A stretch of 64,000 nucleotides of DNA from Betaproteobacteria bacterium (GCA_016720425.1 JADKKQ010000003.1:496001-560000); one strand, 5' to 3'; positions 1 through 8,763 are shown, numbered from the stretch's first letter. Translations and numbers: made by a program. Notes: generated by a model from the sequence alone, not told the origin.

Positions 1-686
1 AACACCAGCACCTCGGCGTCCCGGCCGCCGGCCAGCGCCAGTGCGCTCTCCCCGGTGAGCTTGACCGCGTCGCCCGCGGCGAGTTCGACGCCGTTGGCCG
101 CGACCCGCCCGCGGGCGACGTGCACGTAGACGCGGCGGCCCGGCGCGATCGCCAGCGCGGCGGCCTCGCTGCCGTCCTGCAGCGTCGCGTAGACGCGGGC
201 GTCCTGGTGGATGACGACCGAGCCGTCGGCGCCGTCCGGCGAGGCGATCAGCTGCAGCCGGCCGCGTTTCGCCGCGGCCGGAATCGCCTTCTGCTCGTAC
301 GACGGCGCGATGCCGGTGAACCTGGGCTGGATCCAGATCTGCAGGAAATGCGCCGGCTGCGTCGGCGACGGGTTGTACTCGCTGTGCTGGACGCCGCGGC
401 CGGCGCTCATCCGCTGCACGTCCCCCGGCACGATGACCGAGCCGTTGCCCATGCTGTCCTTGTGCTCGAGGCTGCCGTCGAGCACGTAGGACACGATCTC
501 CATGTCACGGTGACCGTGGGTGCCGAAGCCCATCCCGGGCTGCACGCGGTCGTCGTTGATGACCCGCAGCGGGCCGAAGCCCATGTGCGCGGGATCGTGG
601 TAGTCGGCAAACGAAAAGCTGTGCCAGGAATCCAGCCAGCCGTGATTGGCGTGGCCGCGGTCGGCGGCCCGGCGCAACTCGATCAT
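1..686 (-). CDS. Pirin family protein (nearly complete, C-terminus cut by window edge)
   Basis: This is a bicupin protein of the pirin (YhhW/quercetinase-like) family. The ATG at 686 opens a frame that runs off the window after 228 codons, close to the family length of about 230, so only a few C-terminal residues are missing. The four metal-ligand positions of the YhhW type are present: His57 and His59 in GFGTHGHRDME, and His101 and Glu103 in GVQHSE. Family members bind Fe or another divalent metal; some oxidise quercetin and others act as redox-linked regulators, and the substrate cannot be read from sequence. It lies downstream of, and co-oriented with, the hexuronate operon but is separated from it by a 216-base gap holding a hairpin, so it is probably transcribed on its own. 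Confidence 0.9.
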   Translation of the reverse strand, partial: MIELRRAADRGHANHGWLDSWHSFSFADYHDPAHMGFGPLRVINDDRVQPGMGFGTHGHRDMEIVSYVLDGSLEHKDSMGNGSVIVPGDVQRMSAGRGVQHSEYNPSPTQPAHFLQIWIQPRFTGIAPSYEQKAIPAAAKRGRLQLIASPDGADGSVVIHQDARVYATLQDGSEAAALAIAPGRRVYVHVARGRVAANGVELAAGDAVKLTGESALALAGGRDAEVLV

Positions 687-723
687 TGCAGTCTCCCGTG
701 GAATCGCGCGTGCGAAAGGGGCG

Positions 724-763
724 CCGGCGGCATCCCCAACGTCCCATATGGGGTCGCCGCCGG
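724..763. other. Large imperfect hairpin in the pirin-uxaC gap
   Basis: An inverted repeat pairs CCGGCGGC (724-731) with GCCGCCGG (756-763), and CCCC (734-737) with GGGG (750-753). Two mismatched positions and a 12-base loop complete it. It lies about 40 bases upstream of the pirin start and downstream of uxaC. No T-run follows on either strand, so it does not look like a canonical intrinsic terminator. It may instead end the uxaC transcript inefficiently, protect its 3' end, or lie in the pirin leader. Confidence 0.5.
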
Positions 764-902
764 GCTAAACAACCGGAGCCCCCATCGACGCTGCGCCGCC
801 GGTCCGCTGCCCGGATCGGCCGCGACCGGCGGGCGTCGCGGGCGAAACTGCGAGGCAGTCTCTGCGCCGGCCCGCGCAGGCTTTCGAGGTCCGGCGCCGG
901 CG

Positions 903-2318
903 TCAGAGCCGGTAGGCGCGCTTGACGAGGCCGTAGGCGAGTTCCGGCGCCAGCTCGAACGCCTCGTCCTCGCCGATCCGGTGCTCGACGGCGAGCGTGG
1001 CCAGGAACCGGCAGTCGATGCGCCGCGCGACGTCGTGCCGGGCGGGAATCGACAGCAGCGCCCGGGTGTCGTCGTTGAAGCCGACGGTGTTGTAGAAGCC
1101 TGCGGTCTCGGTCGCCAGCTGGCGAAAGCGCAGCATGCCTTCCGGGCTGTCGTGGAACCACCACGCCGGGCCGAGGCGCAGGACCGGGTAGTGGCCCGCC
1201 AGCGGCGCCAGCTCGCGCGAGTAGACGTCCTCGTCGAGCGTGAACAGGATGACCGTCAGGTTGCGCTCGTTGCCGAAGCGATCGAGCAACGGCTTCAGCG
1301 CGCGGACGTACTCGGTCGCCATCGGGATGTCGGCGCCCTTGTCGCGGCCGAAGTCGCGGAAGATCGCCGGGTTGTGGTTGCGCATCGAGCCGGGGTGGAT
1401 CTGCAGCACCAGCCCGTCGTCGACGCTCATCCGCGCCATCTCGGTCAGCATCTGGCCGCGGAACTGCTCGGCCTCGGCCGGCGAGATCGTCCCGGCCAGC
1501 GCGCGCTGGAACAGGCGGTCGCAGTCGGCCGCGGTGAGGTCGCAGGTCAACGCCGTCGGATGGCCGTGGTCGGTCGACGTCGCCCCCATCGACTTGAAGT
1601 ACGCGCGGCGGTTGCGGTGCGCGGCGAGGTAGCCCGGCCAGGTGAGGGTGTTCTCGCCGGTCAGCGCGCCGAAGCGCTCGACGTTGTCGCGGAAGCCCTC
1701 GAACTCCGGGTCGACCACCGGGTCGGGGCGGTACGCGGTGACCACGCGCCCCTTCCAGCCGCTGGCGCGGATCTTCTGGTGCTGGGCCAGCGGATCGAGC
1801 GGCGACTCGGTGGTCGCGATCACCTCGATGTTGAAGCGCTCGTACAGCGCCCGCGGCCGGAACGCCGGGGTGGCCAGCGCCGCGTTGATGCGGTCGAAGA
1901 TGCGATCCGCCGATTCCGGCGTCAGCCGCTCGTCGATGCCGAACACCGTGGCGAACGCGTGGTCGAGCCACGTCCGCGTCGGCGTGCCGCGGAACAGGGG
2001 GTAGTGGGACGCGAACAGGCGCCAGATCTTGCGCGCATCCTGTTCGACCGGCGCGCCGTCGCGCCGCGGGATGCCGAGGTCCTCGAGCCGGACGCCCTGG
2101 CTGTAGAGCATCCGGAACGCGTAGTGGTCCGGCGTGATGAACAGCGCCGAGGCGTTGGCGAACGGCGTGTCGTCGGCGAACCACTGCGGATCGGTGTGCC
2201 CGTGCGGGCTCACGATCGGCAGGTCCTTGACCGTGGCATAGAGGCTGCGGGCAAGCGTGCGCACCGCGGGGTCGGCCGGGAACAGCCGGTCGGGGTGGAG
2301 ATTCATCGGTATCGACAT
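903..2318 (-). CDS. uxaC: Glucuronate/uronate isomerase
   Basis: UxaC catalyses isomerisation of D-glucuronate to D-fructuronate and of D-galacturonate to D-tagaturonate, the first cytosolic step of hexuronate breakdown. The 471-residue product matches the usual length of about 470 and has the conserved N-terminal LHPDRLFP stretch followed by the metal-binding SPHGHTDP (His-x-His) motif of this amidohydrolase-superfamily enzyme. The start at 2318 gives MSIPMNLHPDRLF; the ATG four codons later is an alternative because no strong ribosome site separates them. It is the last gene of the minus-strand operon gntR-dctPQM-uxuB-like-uxaC, 72 bases after the reductase gene. No altronate or mannonate dehydratase is present in the window, so the pathway must be completed elsewhere. 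Confidence 0.95.
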   Translation of the reverse strand: MSIPMNLHPDRLFPADPAVRTLARSLYATVKDLPIVSPHGHTDPQWFADDTPFANASALFITPDHYAFRMLYSQGVRLEDLGIPRRDGAPVEQDARKIWRLFASHYPLFRGTPTRTWLDHAFATVFGIDERLTPESADRIFDRINAALATPAFRPRALYERFNIEVIATTESPLDPLAQHQKIRASGWKGRVVTAYRPDPVVDPEFEGFRDNVERFGALTGENTLTWPGYLAAHRNRRAYFKSMGATSTDHGHPTALTCDLTAADCDRLFQRALAGTISPAEAEQFRGQMLTEMARMSVDDGLVLQIHPGSMRNHNPAIFRDFGRDKGADIPMATEYVRALKPLLDRFGNERNLTVILFTLDEDVYSRELAPLAGHYPVLRLGPAWWFHDSPEGMLRFRQLATETAGFYNTVGFNDDTRALLSIPARHDVARRIDCRFLATLAVEHRIGEDEAFELAPELAYGLVKRAYRL

Positions 2319-2390
2319 GGTGGAAGCTCTTTGCGGTGCCGGCGTTGGCCGGGAATGTGGCTTGATCGGCGGTTCCGCCCGGTGGCCCTT

Positions 2391-3869
2391 TCAGGCCCGC
2401 GCCAGGTGCGCGGCCAGCGTTTTGCGCACGCCGTCGCGCCAGAGCGCCTCGACGTTGCGCGTCACGGCGCTGCGGAACGCCGGGTGCGCCGAGAGATCGT
2501 CGCCGAACACCGCGGTGAGGTCCAGGAATCCCGCGGCCAGGCGCGCGGGGTCGCCGCCGGCGCGTTGCGCGATCGCGGCGAAGGTCGGCGCCATCGGATC
2601 GGACACCGCGATCGGCTTGCCGGCCTCGTCGGTGCCGCTCGCGTAGCGGATCCAGCCGGCGACCGCGAGCGCGAGGTGGGCGTAGCTGCCGCCGGCCGCC
2701 AGCCGGTCGCGCACCGTATTGAGCAGGCGCTGCGGCAGCTTCTGCGAGCCGTCCATCGCGATCTGCTGGGTGCGGTGCGGCAGCGCGGTGTTGCGGAAGC
2801 GCACCAGCAGCATCCGCGCGTAGGCGTGGAGGTCGACACCCGCCGGCGCGACCACCGTCGGGATGATCTCCTCGGCCATCTGCCGCTCGATCAGACGCGC
2901 GAGCTCCGGATCGGCCGACGCCTGCCAGATGGTCTCGAAGCCGGCCAGGAAGCCCAGGTAGGCCAGCGTCGAGTGGCTGCCGTTCAGGAGCCGCAGCTTC
3001 ATCGTTTCGAACATTCCGACGTCGTTGGTGAACTCGGCGCCGACGGTTTCCCACGCCGGCCGCTCGGCCGCGAAGCGGTCCTCGATCACCCACTGCCGGA
3101 ACGGCTCGGCCACGACCGGCACCGCATCGGCGACGCCGAGGAGGCGCGCCACCTCGGCGACGTCGGCCGGCGTGGTCGCCGGCACGATCCGGTCGACCAT
3201 CGTGCACGGGAACGTCACGTGACGGCCGATCCAGTCGGCGAGCGAGGGGTCGACCGACTGCGCGAACGCGCCGACCATGCCCTCGACCAGGTGACCGTTG
3301 TGCGGAAGGTTGTCGCAGCAGACGACGGTGATGGGGCCGCTGCCCGCCGCGCGCCGCGCGGCGAGGCCGGCGACCAGCAAGCCGGGCGCCGAGACCGCCT
3401 GCGCGGGCTGCGCGCGATCGTGGACGATGTCGGGGTGCGCGGGATTGAGCTTGCCCGTCGCCGGGTCGTGGCAGTAGCCCTTCTCGGTCACGGTCATCGT
3501 CACCACCTTGACCGCCGGGTCGGCGAAGCGCGCCATCAGCCGCGCGCGGTCGGTGCCGAGGAACAGCGCCTCGCGCAGCGACCCGATCACGCGGGGCTGC
3601 ACGCCGTCGCTGCTCTTCTGCAGCACGGTGTACAGCCCGTCCTGGGCGTTGAGCGCGTCGATGGACAGCGGCGACGGCAGGTTCACGCCGCAGATGCCCC
3701 AGCGCGGATCGGCACGCAGCAGATCGTCGGTGAAGACCGCCTGGTGGGCGCGATGGAAGGCGCCGATCCCCAGGTGGATGATGCCCACCCGCACCGCGGT
3801 GGGGTCGTAGTCGGGACGCGTTACGCCGGCGGGAAGGCCGGCGAGGGTGGCAAGGTTGAGTGTGGTCAT
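2391..3869 (-). CDS. Mannitol dehydrogenase family oxidoreductase, probable fructuronate reductase (UxuB-like)
   Basis: This is a polyol-specific long-chain dehydrogenase/reductase of 492 residues. In this context it probably reduces D-fructuronate to D-mannonate with NADH (UxuB role); mannitol or tagaturonate activity cannot be excluded because the family is not resolved by sequence alone. The N-terminal Rossmann segment carries HLGIGAFHRAHQA, the family fingerprint, and a second conserved block, KLRLLNGSHS, lies near residue 290. The ATG at 3869 (MTTLNLATLAG) was chosen over a frame-compatible start at 3893 because it leaves a clean 4-base gap after the upstream dctM stop. Directly downstream is uxaC, which makes its presumed substrate. 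Confidence 0.88.
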   Translation of the reverse strand: MTTLNLATLAGLPAGVTRPDYDPTAVRVGIIHLGIGAFHRAHQAVFTDDLLRADPRWGICGVNLPSPLSIDALNAQDGLYTVLQKSSDGVQPRVIGSLREALFLGTDRARLMARFADPAVKVVTMTVTEKGYCHDPATGKLNPAHPDIVHDRAQPAQAVSAPGLLVAGLAARRAAGSGPITVVCCDNLPHNGHLVEGMVGAFAQSVDPSLADWIGRHVTFPCTMVDRIVPATTPADVAEVARLLGVADAVPVVAEPFRQWVIEDRFAAERPAWETVGAEFTNDVGMFETMKLRLLNGSHSTLAYLGFLAGFETIWQASADPELARLIERQMAEEIIPTVVAPAGVDLHAYARMLLVRFRNTALPHRTQQIAMDGSQKLPQRLLNTVRDRLAAGGSYAHLALAVAGWIRYASGTDEAGKPIAVSDPMAPTFAAIAQRAGGDPARLAAGFLDLTAVFGDDLSAHPAFRSAVTRNVEALWRDGVRKTLAAHLARA

Positions 3870-3873
3870 GATC

Positions 3874-5166
3874 CTATTTCGGCAGGTAACCAAAGGTTTG
3901 CGGCAGCCACATCGAGAATGCCGGCACGTAGGTGACGATCAGCAGCGCCGCGGTCAGCGACAGGTAGAACGGCGCGATCGTCTTCATCACCTGCTCGACC
4001 GATATCTCCCCGATGGCGCAACCGACGAATTGCGTCGTCCCCACCGGTGGCGTGTTGAGCCCGAGCGCGGCGTTGATCAGCAGCATCATCCCGAACTGCA
4101 CCGGGTCCATTCCGTACTGCATGCAGATCGGCAGGAAGATCGGCGTGCAGATGAGGATCGTCGCCGCCATGTCGAGGAAGGTGCCGAGCAGGAACAGGAT
4201 GATGTTGACCAGCATGAAGACGATCCACGGCGTGGTCGTGATGCTGGAGATTGCGGCACCGGTGGCCTCGGCGACGCTGTACAGGCTCATCAGGTAGCCC
4301 AGCACCGCCGAGACCCCGATCAGCAGCAGCACGACGCCGGTCTTCTTCACCGCCCGCGCCGCGGCCTTCAGGAAGTCCGCCCACGACAGGCTGCGATAGA
4401 CGAACACGGTGATCAGCAGCGCGTAGAGCACGGCGACCGACGCCGACTCGGTGGCGGTGAACACGCCGGAGAGAATGCCCGCGACGATGATGACCACGAC
4501 GAACAGTCCGGGCAGCGCCGCCGCCAGCGAGTGAAGGACGATGTCCCAGCCGGGGAAGGTTCCGGAAGGATAGCCGCGCTTGACGGCGACCGCGTAGGCG
4601 GCGACGAGGTTGCAGATCGTCAGCACCAGCGCCGGCACCAGGCCGGCGAGGATCAGCGCGGCGATCGACACCTTCCCGCCCGCCGCCAGCGAATAGATGA
4701 TCATGTTGTGGCTGGTCGGCATCAGCGCGCCGACCAGTGCGGCGTGCGTGGTGACGTTGACCGCGTAGTCGACGTCGTAGCCTTCCTTCTTCATCATCGG
4801 GATCATCACCGCGCCCATCGCCGACACGTCGGCGACCGGCGAGCCGGAGACGCCGCCGAACAGCGTGCAGGCGACGACGTTCGACATCCCGAGCCCGCCG
4901 CGGACGTGGTTGACGAGGCTCTTGGCCAGCTCGACGATCCGGTGGGCGATGCCGCCGTAGAGCATCAGCTCGCCGGCGAAGATGAAGAAGGGGATGGCGA
5001 GGAACGAGAACACCGTCATCCCGGAGACCATCCGGCCGAAGACCACCGCCACCGGCAGGCCTTCGTAGAGGATGGTGATGACCGACGAGAGGCCGATCGC
5101 GAACGCGACCGGGACGCCCAGGATCAGGAAGACGAGGAACAGGACGGAGAGGATGGTCAGTGCCAT
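3874..5166 (-). CDS. TRAP transporter large permease (DctM family), probable hexuronate importer
   Basis: This is the 12-helix large membrane subunit of a tripartite ATP-independent periplasmic transporter, which couples solute uptake to the sodium or proton gradient. The 430-residue protein is hydrophobic throughout, begins MALTILSVLFLVFLILG, and ends in typical DctM sequence with NPPVGTTQF-like and GEISVEQVMK blocks near the C-terminus (here NTPPVGTTQF). The ATG at 5166 overlaps the end of the small permease gene by 10 bases, so the two are translationally coupled. Position between dctP/dctQ and the two uronate catabolic genes makes glucuronate or galacturonate the most likely cargo; this is inferred from context, not from the sequence of the permease. 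Confidence 0.93.
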   Translation of the reverse strand: MALTILSVLFLVFLILGVPVAFAIGLSSVITILYEGLPVAVVFGRMVSGMTVFSFLAIPFFIFAGELMLYGGIAHRIVELAKSLVNHVRGGLGMSNVVACTLFGGVSGSPVADVSAMGAVMIPMMKKEGYDVDYAVNVTTHAALVGALMPTSHNMIIYSLAAGGKVSIAALILAGLVPALVLTICNLVAAYAVAVKRGYPSGTFPGWDIVLHSLAAALPGLFVVVIIVAGILSGVFTATESASVAVLYALLITVFVYRSLSWADFLKAAARAVKKTGVVLLLIGVSAVLGYLMSLYSVAEATGAAISSITTTPWIVFMLVNIILFLLGTFLDMAATILICTPIFLPICMQYGMDPVQFGMMLLINAALGLNTPPVGTTQFVGCAIGEISVEQVMKTIAPFYLSLTAALLIVTYVPAFSMWLPQTFGYLPK

Positions 5167-5645
5167 GACGGGATCACTTCCTCGCCCTTGACCAGCGCGA
5201 TGATGTGCTCGATGGAGAACAGCACGATCAGCGCACCCGCGATCGCCACCGGCACGTGATTGAGGCCCTCGGGGATGCCCAGCGTCGGGATCTTGTAGCC
5301 CATCACCGACTCGGCCAGGATCGTTCCCTGCCACGCCATCATCGCGCCGAACATCGCCGAGAGGACGTGGATCAGGATCTCGAGCTTGCGCCGCTTCTCC
5401 GGCGTGACCCACACCAGCAGCGACTCCATGCCGATGTGGCCGGCGTCGCGGACGCCCACGGCGGCACCGAGCATCGTGACCCAGAGCACCAGCACCAATG
5501 CCAGTGCTTCGGCCCAGGTCGGCGTGTCATTCAGTATGTAGCGGCCGAAGACCTGGTACAGCACGCAGACGACGATGACCAGGAGCCCCGTCACTGCGGC
5601 GACCATGCAGAACTTCGCCAGTGCGGCATTGAACCGGGTGAGCAT
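5157..5645 (-). CDS. TRAP transporter small permease (DctQ family)
   Basis: This is the four-helix small membrane subunit that partners the DctM protein encoded just downstream. The product of about 162 residues has four hydrophobic segments, with the family-typical amphipathic stretch (TPTWAEALALVLVLWVTMLG) after the first helix. A GTG at 5648 directly precedes the chosen ATG at 5645; a GAGGT ribosome site lies upstream and either start is possible. The last 10 bases overlap the dctM start. The 63-base gap from dctP is ordinary for TRAP operons, in which the binding protein is usually made in excess of the membrane subunits. Confidence 0.9.
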   Translation of the reverse strand: MLTRFNAALAKFCMVAAVTGLLVIVVCVLYQVFGRYILNDTPTWAEALALVLVLWVTMLGAAVGVRDAGHIGMESLLVWVTPEKRRKLEILIHVLSAMFGAMMAWQGTILAESVMGYKIPTLGIPEGLNHVPVAIAGALIVLFSIEHIIALVKGEEVIPSWH

Positions 5646-5708
5646 CACGACGACCTCGCAAGGTGAAGCGGCCCGGAGCGGAGCCGCCCCGGGCCGCGGT
5701 TTGACAGC

Positions 5709-6689
5709 CTACTTGGTGTCCTGCACGGCCTTGACCATCGCCTTCAGCTTCGGCGTCGTGATGAACTTGTCGTAGACCGGGCCCATGACGTCCTGGAACG
5801 ACTTCTTGTCGACCTCGACCACCTGCGCGCCGCCGGCGAGCACTTTCGCCTTGGACGCGGCTTCCTTCTCGTCCCAGAGCTTGCGCATGTAGGGCACCGA
5901 CTCCTTCGCCGCGTCGCGGAAGATCTTCTGCTCCTCGGGGGTCAGCCCGTCGTAGACCTTCTTCGACATCAGCAGCATTTCCGGCGCCATCGAGTGCTCG
6001 GTCATCGCGTAGTACTTGGCGACCTCGAAGTGGCGCGAGGTGTCGAACGACGGGAAGTTGTTCTCGGCGCCGTCGACGGTGCCGACCTTCAGCGCCGTGT
6101 AGACCTCGCCGTAGGGCATCGGCGTCGCGTTGGCGCCCATCGCCTGCAGCAGCGAGACCCAGAGGTCCGACTGCTGGACGCGGATCTTCATGCCCTTGGC
6201 GTCGGCCAGCGACTTGACCGGCTTCTTGACGGTGTACAGCGAACGCGCGCCCGAGTCGTAGAACGCGAGGCCGACGAAGCCCTGCGCCTCGGCGGCCTTG
6301 AGGATCTCGTCGCCGATCGGGCCGTCGAGCACCTTGCGCATGTGTTCCTTGGAGCGGAACAGGAACGGCATCGTCGGCACCATCGTCTCGGGCACGATGT
6401 TGTTCATCGGCGCGACGTTGATGCGCACCAGGTCGAGGCCGCCGAGCTTGGTCTGCTCGATCGTGTCCTTCTCGCTGCCCAGCGTGCCGCCGACGTAGGT
6501 CTTGATCGTGTGCTTGCCGTTGGTCTTCTTGCTGATGATCTCGCTCATGTAGTTCACGGCCATCACCGTCGGATAGTCGGCGGGATGGACGTCGGAGTTG
6601 CGGAACTCCTTGGCGGCGACCGGCAGGGCGACGGCGATCATGGCGAGCGCCGCGGCGACGCGGGTCATGCGGGGAAGCATTTGACTCAT
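5709..6689 (-). CDS. TRAP transporter periplasmic solute-binding protein (DctP family)
   Basis: This is the extracytoplasmic receptor of the TRAP system, 326 residues, with a Sec signal peptide (basic MSQMLPRMTRV, then a hydrophobic run ending near AKEF at about residue 28). The mature part is a DctP/Bmp11-type fold: the LGSEKDTIEQ segment and the ligand-contacting Arg in KIRVQQSDLW are where substrate-carboxylate contacts lie in this family. A GGAGG ribosome site precedes the ATG. It is the second gene of the operon, 15 bases after the gntR regulator. A carboxylated sugar (hexuronate) is the likely ligand, inferred from uxaC and the uxuB-like gene downstream. Confidence 0.92.
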   Translation of the reverse strand: MSQMLPRMTRVAAALAMIAVALPVAAKEFRNSDVHPADYPTVMAVNYMSEIISKKTNGKHTIKTYVGGTLGSEKDTIEQTKLGGLDLVRINVAPMNNIVPETMVPTMPFLFRSKEHMRKVLDGPIGDEILKAAEAQGFVGLAFYDSGARSLYTVKKPVKSLADAKGMKIRVQQSDLWVSLLQAMGANATPMPYGEVYTALKVGTVDGAENNFPSFDTSRHFEVAKYYAMTEHSMAPEMLLMSKKVYDGLTPEEQKIFRDAAKESVPYMRKLWDEKEAASKAKVLAGGAQVVEVDKKSFQDVMGPVYDKFITTPKLKAMVKAVQDTK

Positions 6690-6704
6690 GATGAAAGAAC
6701 CTCC

Positions 6705-7510
6705 TTAGTGGGAACGGCCTGCGGCGGAACGCCGCGCGGATGGTGACTGCGACTGCGACTGCTTGCGTTTCTTCGCCGCCGGAGCGGCGAGCGGTACGGC
6801 GGACGGAGAAAAACCATCGTCCAGCTCGTCCCAGCGCTGCTGGAACTCGCGGACGACGCGCTGCAAATGGGCGATCATCGCCGCGCGCGCGGCCGCGGGA
6901 TCGTGCCGCTCGAGCGCGGCGACGATCGCCGCGTGGTCGTCGAGGGTGCTGGCGCGCAGCGCCGGCGTGTGGAAGTGGCCTTCGAGCCGGGTCCAGAGAC
7001 TGCCGCGGCGCTGGTCCCAGAGCGTCCCCACCAGGAGCGGCAGCGCGCCGTTGCCGCTGGCCTCGGCGATCAGCGTGTGGAATTCGCGATCGGCGGCGTC
7101 GCGGGTCGCGAAGTCGTCGTCGCTGCGGCGCATCGTGGCGATGGTCGCCTGCAGCCGGCCGACGGTCTCGGCGTCCGCGCGGGGCGCGCAGCGAGCGCGG
7201 CCGCCTCGCCTTCGACGAGTTCGCGCGCGGCCAGCAGGTCGAAGGGGCCCGGGCCGTCGTCCCGGACCGCCGGCGCGGCGGTGGCGGTCACGAAGATGCC
7301 GGTGCCGACGCGAACCTCGACCCGGCCCTCGATCTCGAGCGCCAGGATGGCTTCGCGGACGGACGTGCGGGAGACGCCGAGCAGCACCGCGAGTTCGCGT
7401 TCCGGCGGGATGCGGGAGCCGACGGGGAACTCCCCCCGGTCGATCAGCGCGGCGATCTGCCCGGCGATCTGCCGGTAGAGGCGCAGCGACTCGACGACCT
7501 GCAGCGGCAC
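6705..7510 (-). pseudogene. GntR/FadR-subfamily (FCD) transcriptional regulator, single-base frameshift
   Basis: The first part (start at 7510) encodes a winged helix with the GntR signature (GSRIPPERELAVLLGVSRTS, then VREAILALE). The FCD effector-binding domain continues in another frame from ADAETVGRLQ to the stop at 6705, with intact conserved blocks such as REFHTLIAEASGN and DHAAIVAALERHD. The frames meet at about 7175-7195, within a CGCGCCCCGCGCGG tract, where one inserted base would restore a regulator of roughly 268 residues. It is the promoter-proximal gene of the hexuronate operon and would be expected to repress it and sense a uronate or intermediate. Both halves are well conserved, so a base missed in assembly is at least as likely as a true mutation. 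Confidence 0.82.
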
Positions 7511-7615
7511 AGCGATGCTCCCTTGCCGGAATCGGCGGCGGGCCAGCGTCGGGCAGACGATGGAGCCTCCGGGATGTCGCCCGCCGGTTCTGGGTGCCCG
7601 CGGTGCGATAGCGAC

Positions 7616-7658
7616 ACTCTAATCCTGCCGCCACGCTCAGGTCAAGTGGTCCAACCAC
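7616..7658 (-). promoter_or_regulatory. Probable promoter and FadR-type operator of the hexuronate operon
   Basis: A perfect inverted repeat, GTGGT-CCA-ACCAC, occupies 7646-7658. It resembles the TGGT-N3-ACCA core bound by FadR-subfamily GntR regulators. Directly next to it on the minus strand is a -35-like TTGACC (7645-7640), followed after 18 bases by TAGAGT (7621-7616). The start of gntR lies about 105 bases downstream. An operator touching the -35 element suggests autorepression of the whole gntR-dctPQM-uxuB-uxaC unit. The palindrome is read directly; the regulator assignment is inferred. Confidence 0.55.
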
Positions 7659-7692
7659 CCGACCAACGGGCGGCAGACCGCCGCGAAGGCGG

Positions 7693-8580
7693 TCAGTCGA
7701 CGCAGGAGAACTCGAGGACCTCGGTCGGATCCTCGGCGTAGGGGTGGCCGAAGCTCAGGCGCCCGCGTCCGCGCAGCACCATCTCCTCGCGCCGCAGCAG
7801 GATCTCGTCGTCCCCGGCGATGGTGCAGTAGGTGCCGTTGGAGCTCTGGTCGACGAGCACGAACTTGTCGCGCCGGCGCTCGATCCGCGCGTGCCGCCGC
7901 GACGCAGCGTGATCGGCGATCACGAGGTCGTTGCCGGACTCGCGGCCGATGGCCAGCACGGCGGTCGACGCGTCCAGCGTGATCAGCCGCGACCCGTGCT
8001 TCAAGCGCAGGAAGGCGCGCGTCACCGTCGGCCGGTTGGCGAGCGAGGTGAGCTCGGTCTCCGACTCCTGCCACACCAGCTCGACGATGCCGATGTCCTC
8101 GCTCTTGCCCTTGACCGTGTATGCGTTCTGGTTGCGGACGCGGGCGCGCAGCGCGGGCGGCAGCGACGACAGTGTCGACACCGACACCAGCGTCTCGCCC
8201 CCCTTGGCGAGGTCCGACAGCCGGGACGCGAGGTTCACCGCGTCGCCGAACACGTCGTCGTCGACGCCGACCACCGGGCCGAAGTGCATGCCGATGCGGA
8301 TCGCCAGCGGAGCGCCCCGCGAGGTGCGCTCCCGCGCGACGCGCGTCTGCATGTCGATCGCAGCGTAGGCGGCGTTCGCCGCGTAGGGAAAGACCACCAG
8401 CGAGCCGTCGCCGATGGTCCGCACCACACGCCCGGCGTGCTCCTCGCTGCTGCCGCGGATGATCTCGAGGCAGCGGCCGACGGTATGCAGCGCCTCGGCG
8501 TCGCCCAGCGTCTCGTACAGGTGCGTGCTGCCGGAGACGTCGGCGAAGAGGACGGCAACCTCGCGGGGACTCGATTCCAT
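7693..8580 (-). CDS. Class III adenylate/guanylate cyclase-like protein with C-terminal FHA domain
   Basis: This 295-residue soluble protein carries a class III nucleotide cyclase domain (about residues 5-185) and a forkhead-associated phosphothreonine-binding domain (about 210-290). Metal-binding aspartates are present (Asp14 in FADVSG, Asp58 in TIGDG), as are the DVFGDAVNLASR block and its Asn and Arg transition-state residues. The adenine-recognition Lys that usually precedes TIGD is Arg54, so nucleotide specificity or activity may differ. The FHA domain has its GR, SRRH and SNG motifs. The ATG at 8580 was chosen because the cyclase fold begins at residue 8. It is transcribed divergently from a Ser/Thr kinase 260 bases away, whose phosphothreonines are obvious candidate ligands for the FHA domain. 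Confidence 0.9.
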   Translation of the reverse strand: MESSPREVAVLFADVSGSTHLYETLGDAEALHTVGRCLEIIRGSSEEHAGRVVRTIGDGSLVVFPYAANAAYAAIDMQTRVARERTSRGAPLAIRIGMHFGPVVGVDDDVFGDAVNLASRLSDLAKGGETLVSVSTLSSLPPALRARVRNQNAYTVKGKSEDIGIVELVWQESETELTSLANRPTVTRAFLRLKHGSRLITLDASTAVLAIGRESGNDLVIADHAASRRHARIERRRDKFVLVDQSSNGTYCTIAGDDEILLRREEMVLRGRGRLSFGHPYAEDPTEVLEFSCVD

Positions 8581-8763
8581 GGACGGCGCGCGGGAGTTCG
8601 GAAGTTGATCGCCCGGTCCGCCTTCGGGCCGGGGAGCGGCCCGCGGCGGCGGGATCGGGGCAGTATAAGGCATGCCCGCGCGGCGCTTCCACCCGGCCGC
8701 GGCGAACGGCCGGCCGGAGCGCGCGACGCGGCGGCCCGCGGCGGGGCGGCGACGGCGCGGCAC

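Noticed and set aside
724..763. Hairpin as an intrinsic terminator
   Set aside because: No T-run follows on either strand, so it is listed as an unassigned structure.
120..3935. A 1271-codon open frame on the plus strand
   Set aside because: It runs antisense to pirin, uxaC and the uxuB-like gene, which have clear family matches. Its product is Arg/Gly/Ala-rich without motifs; long antisense frames are expected at this GC content.
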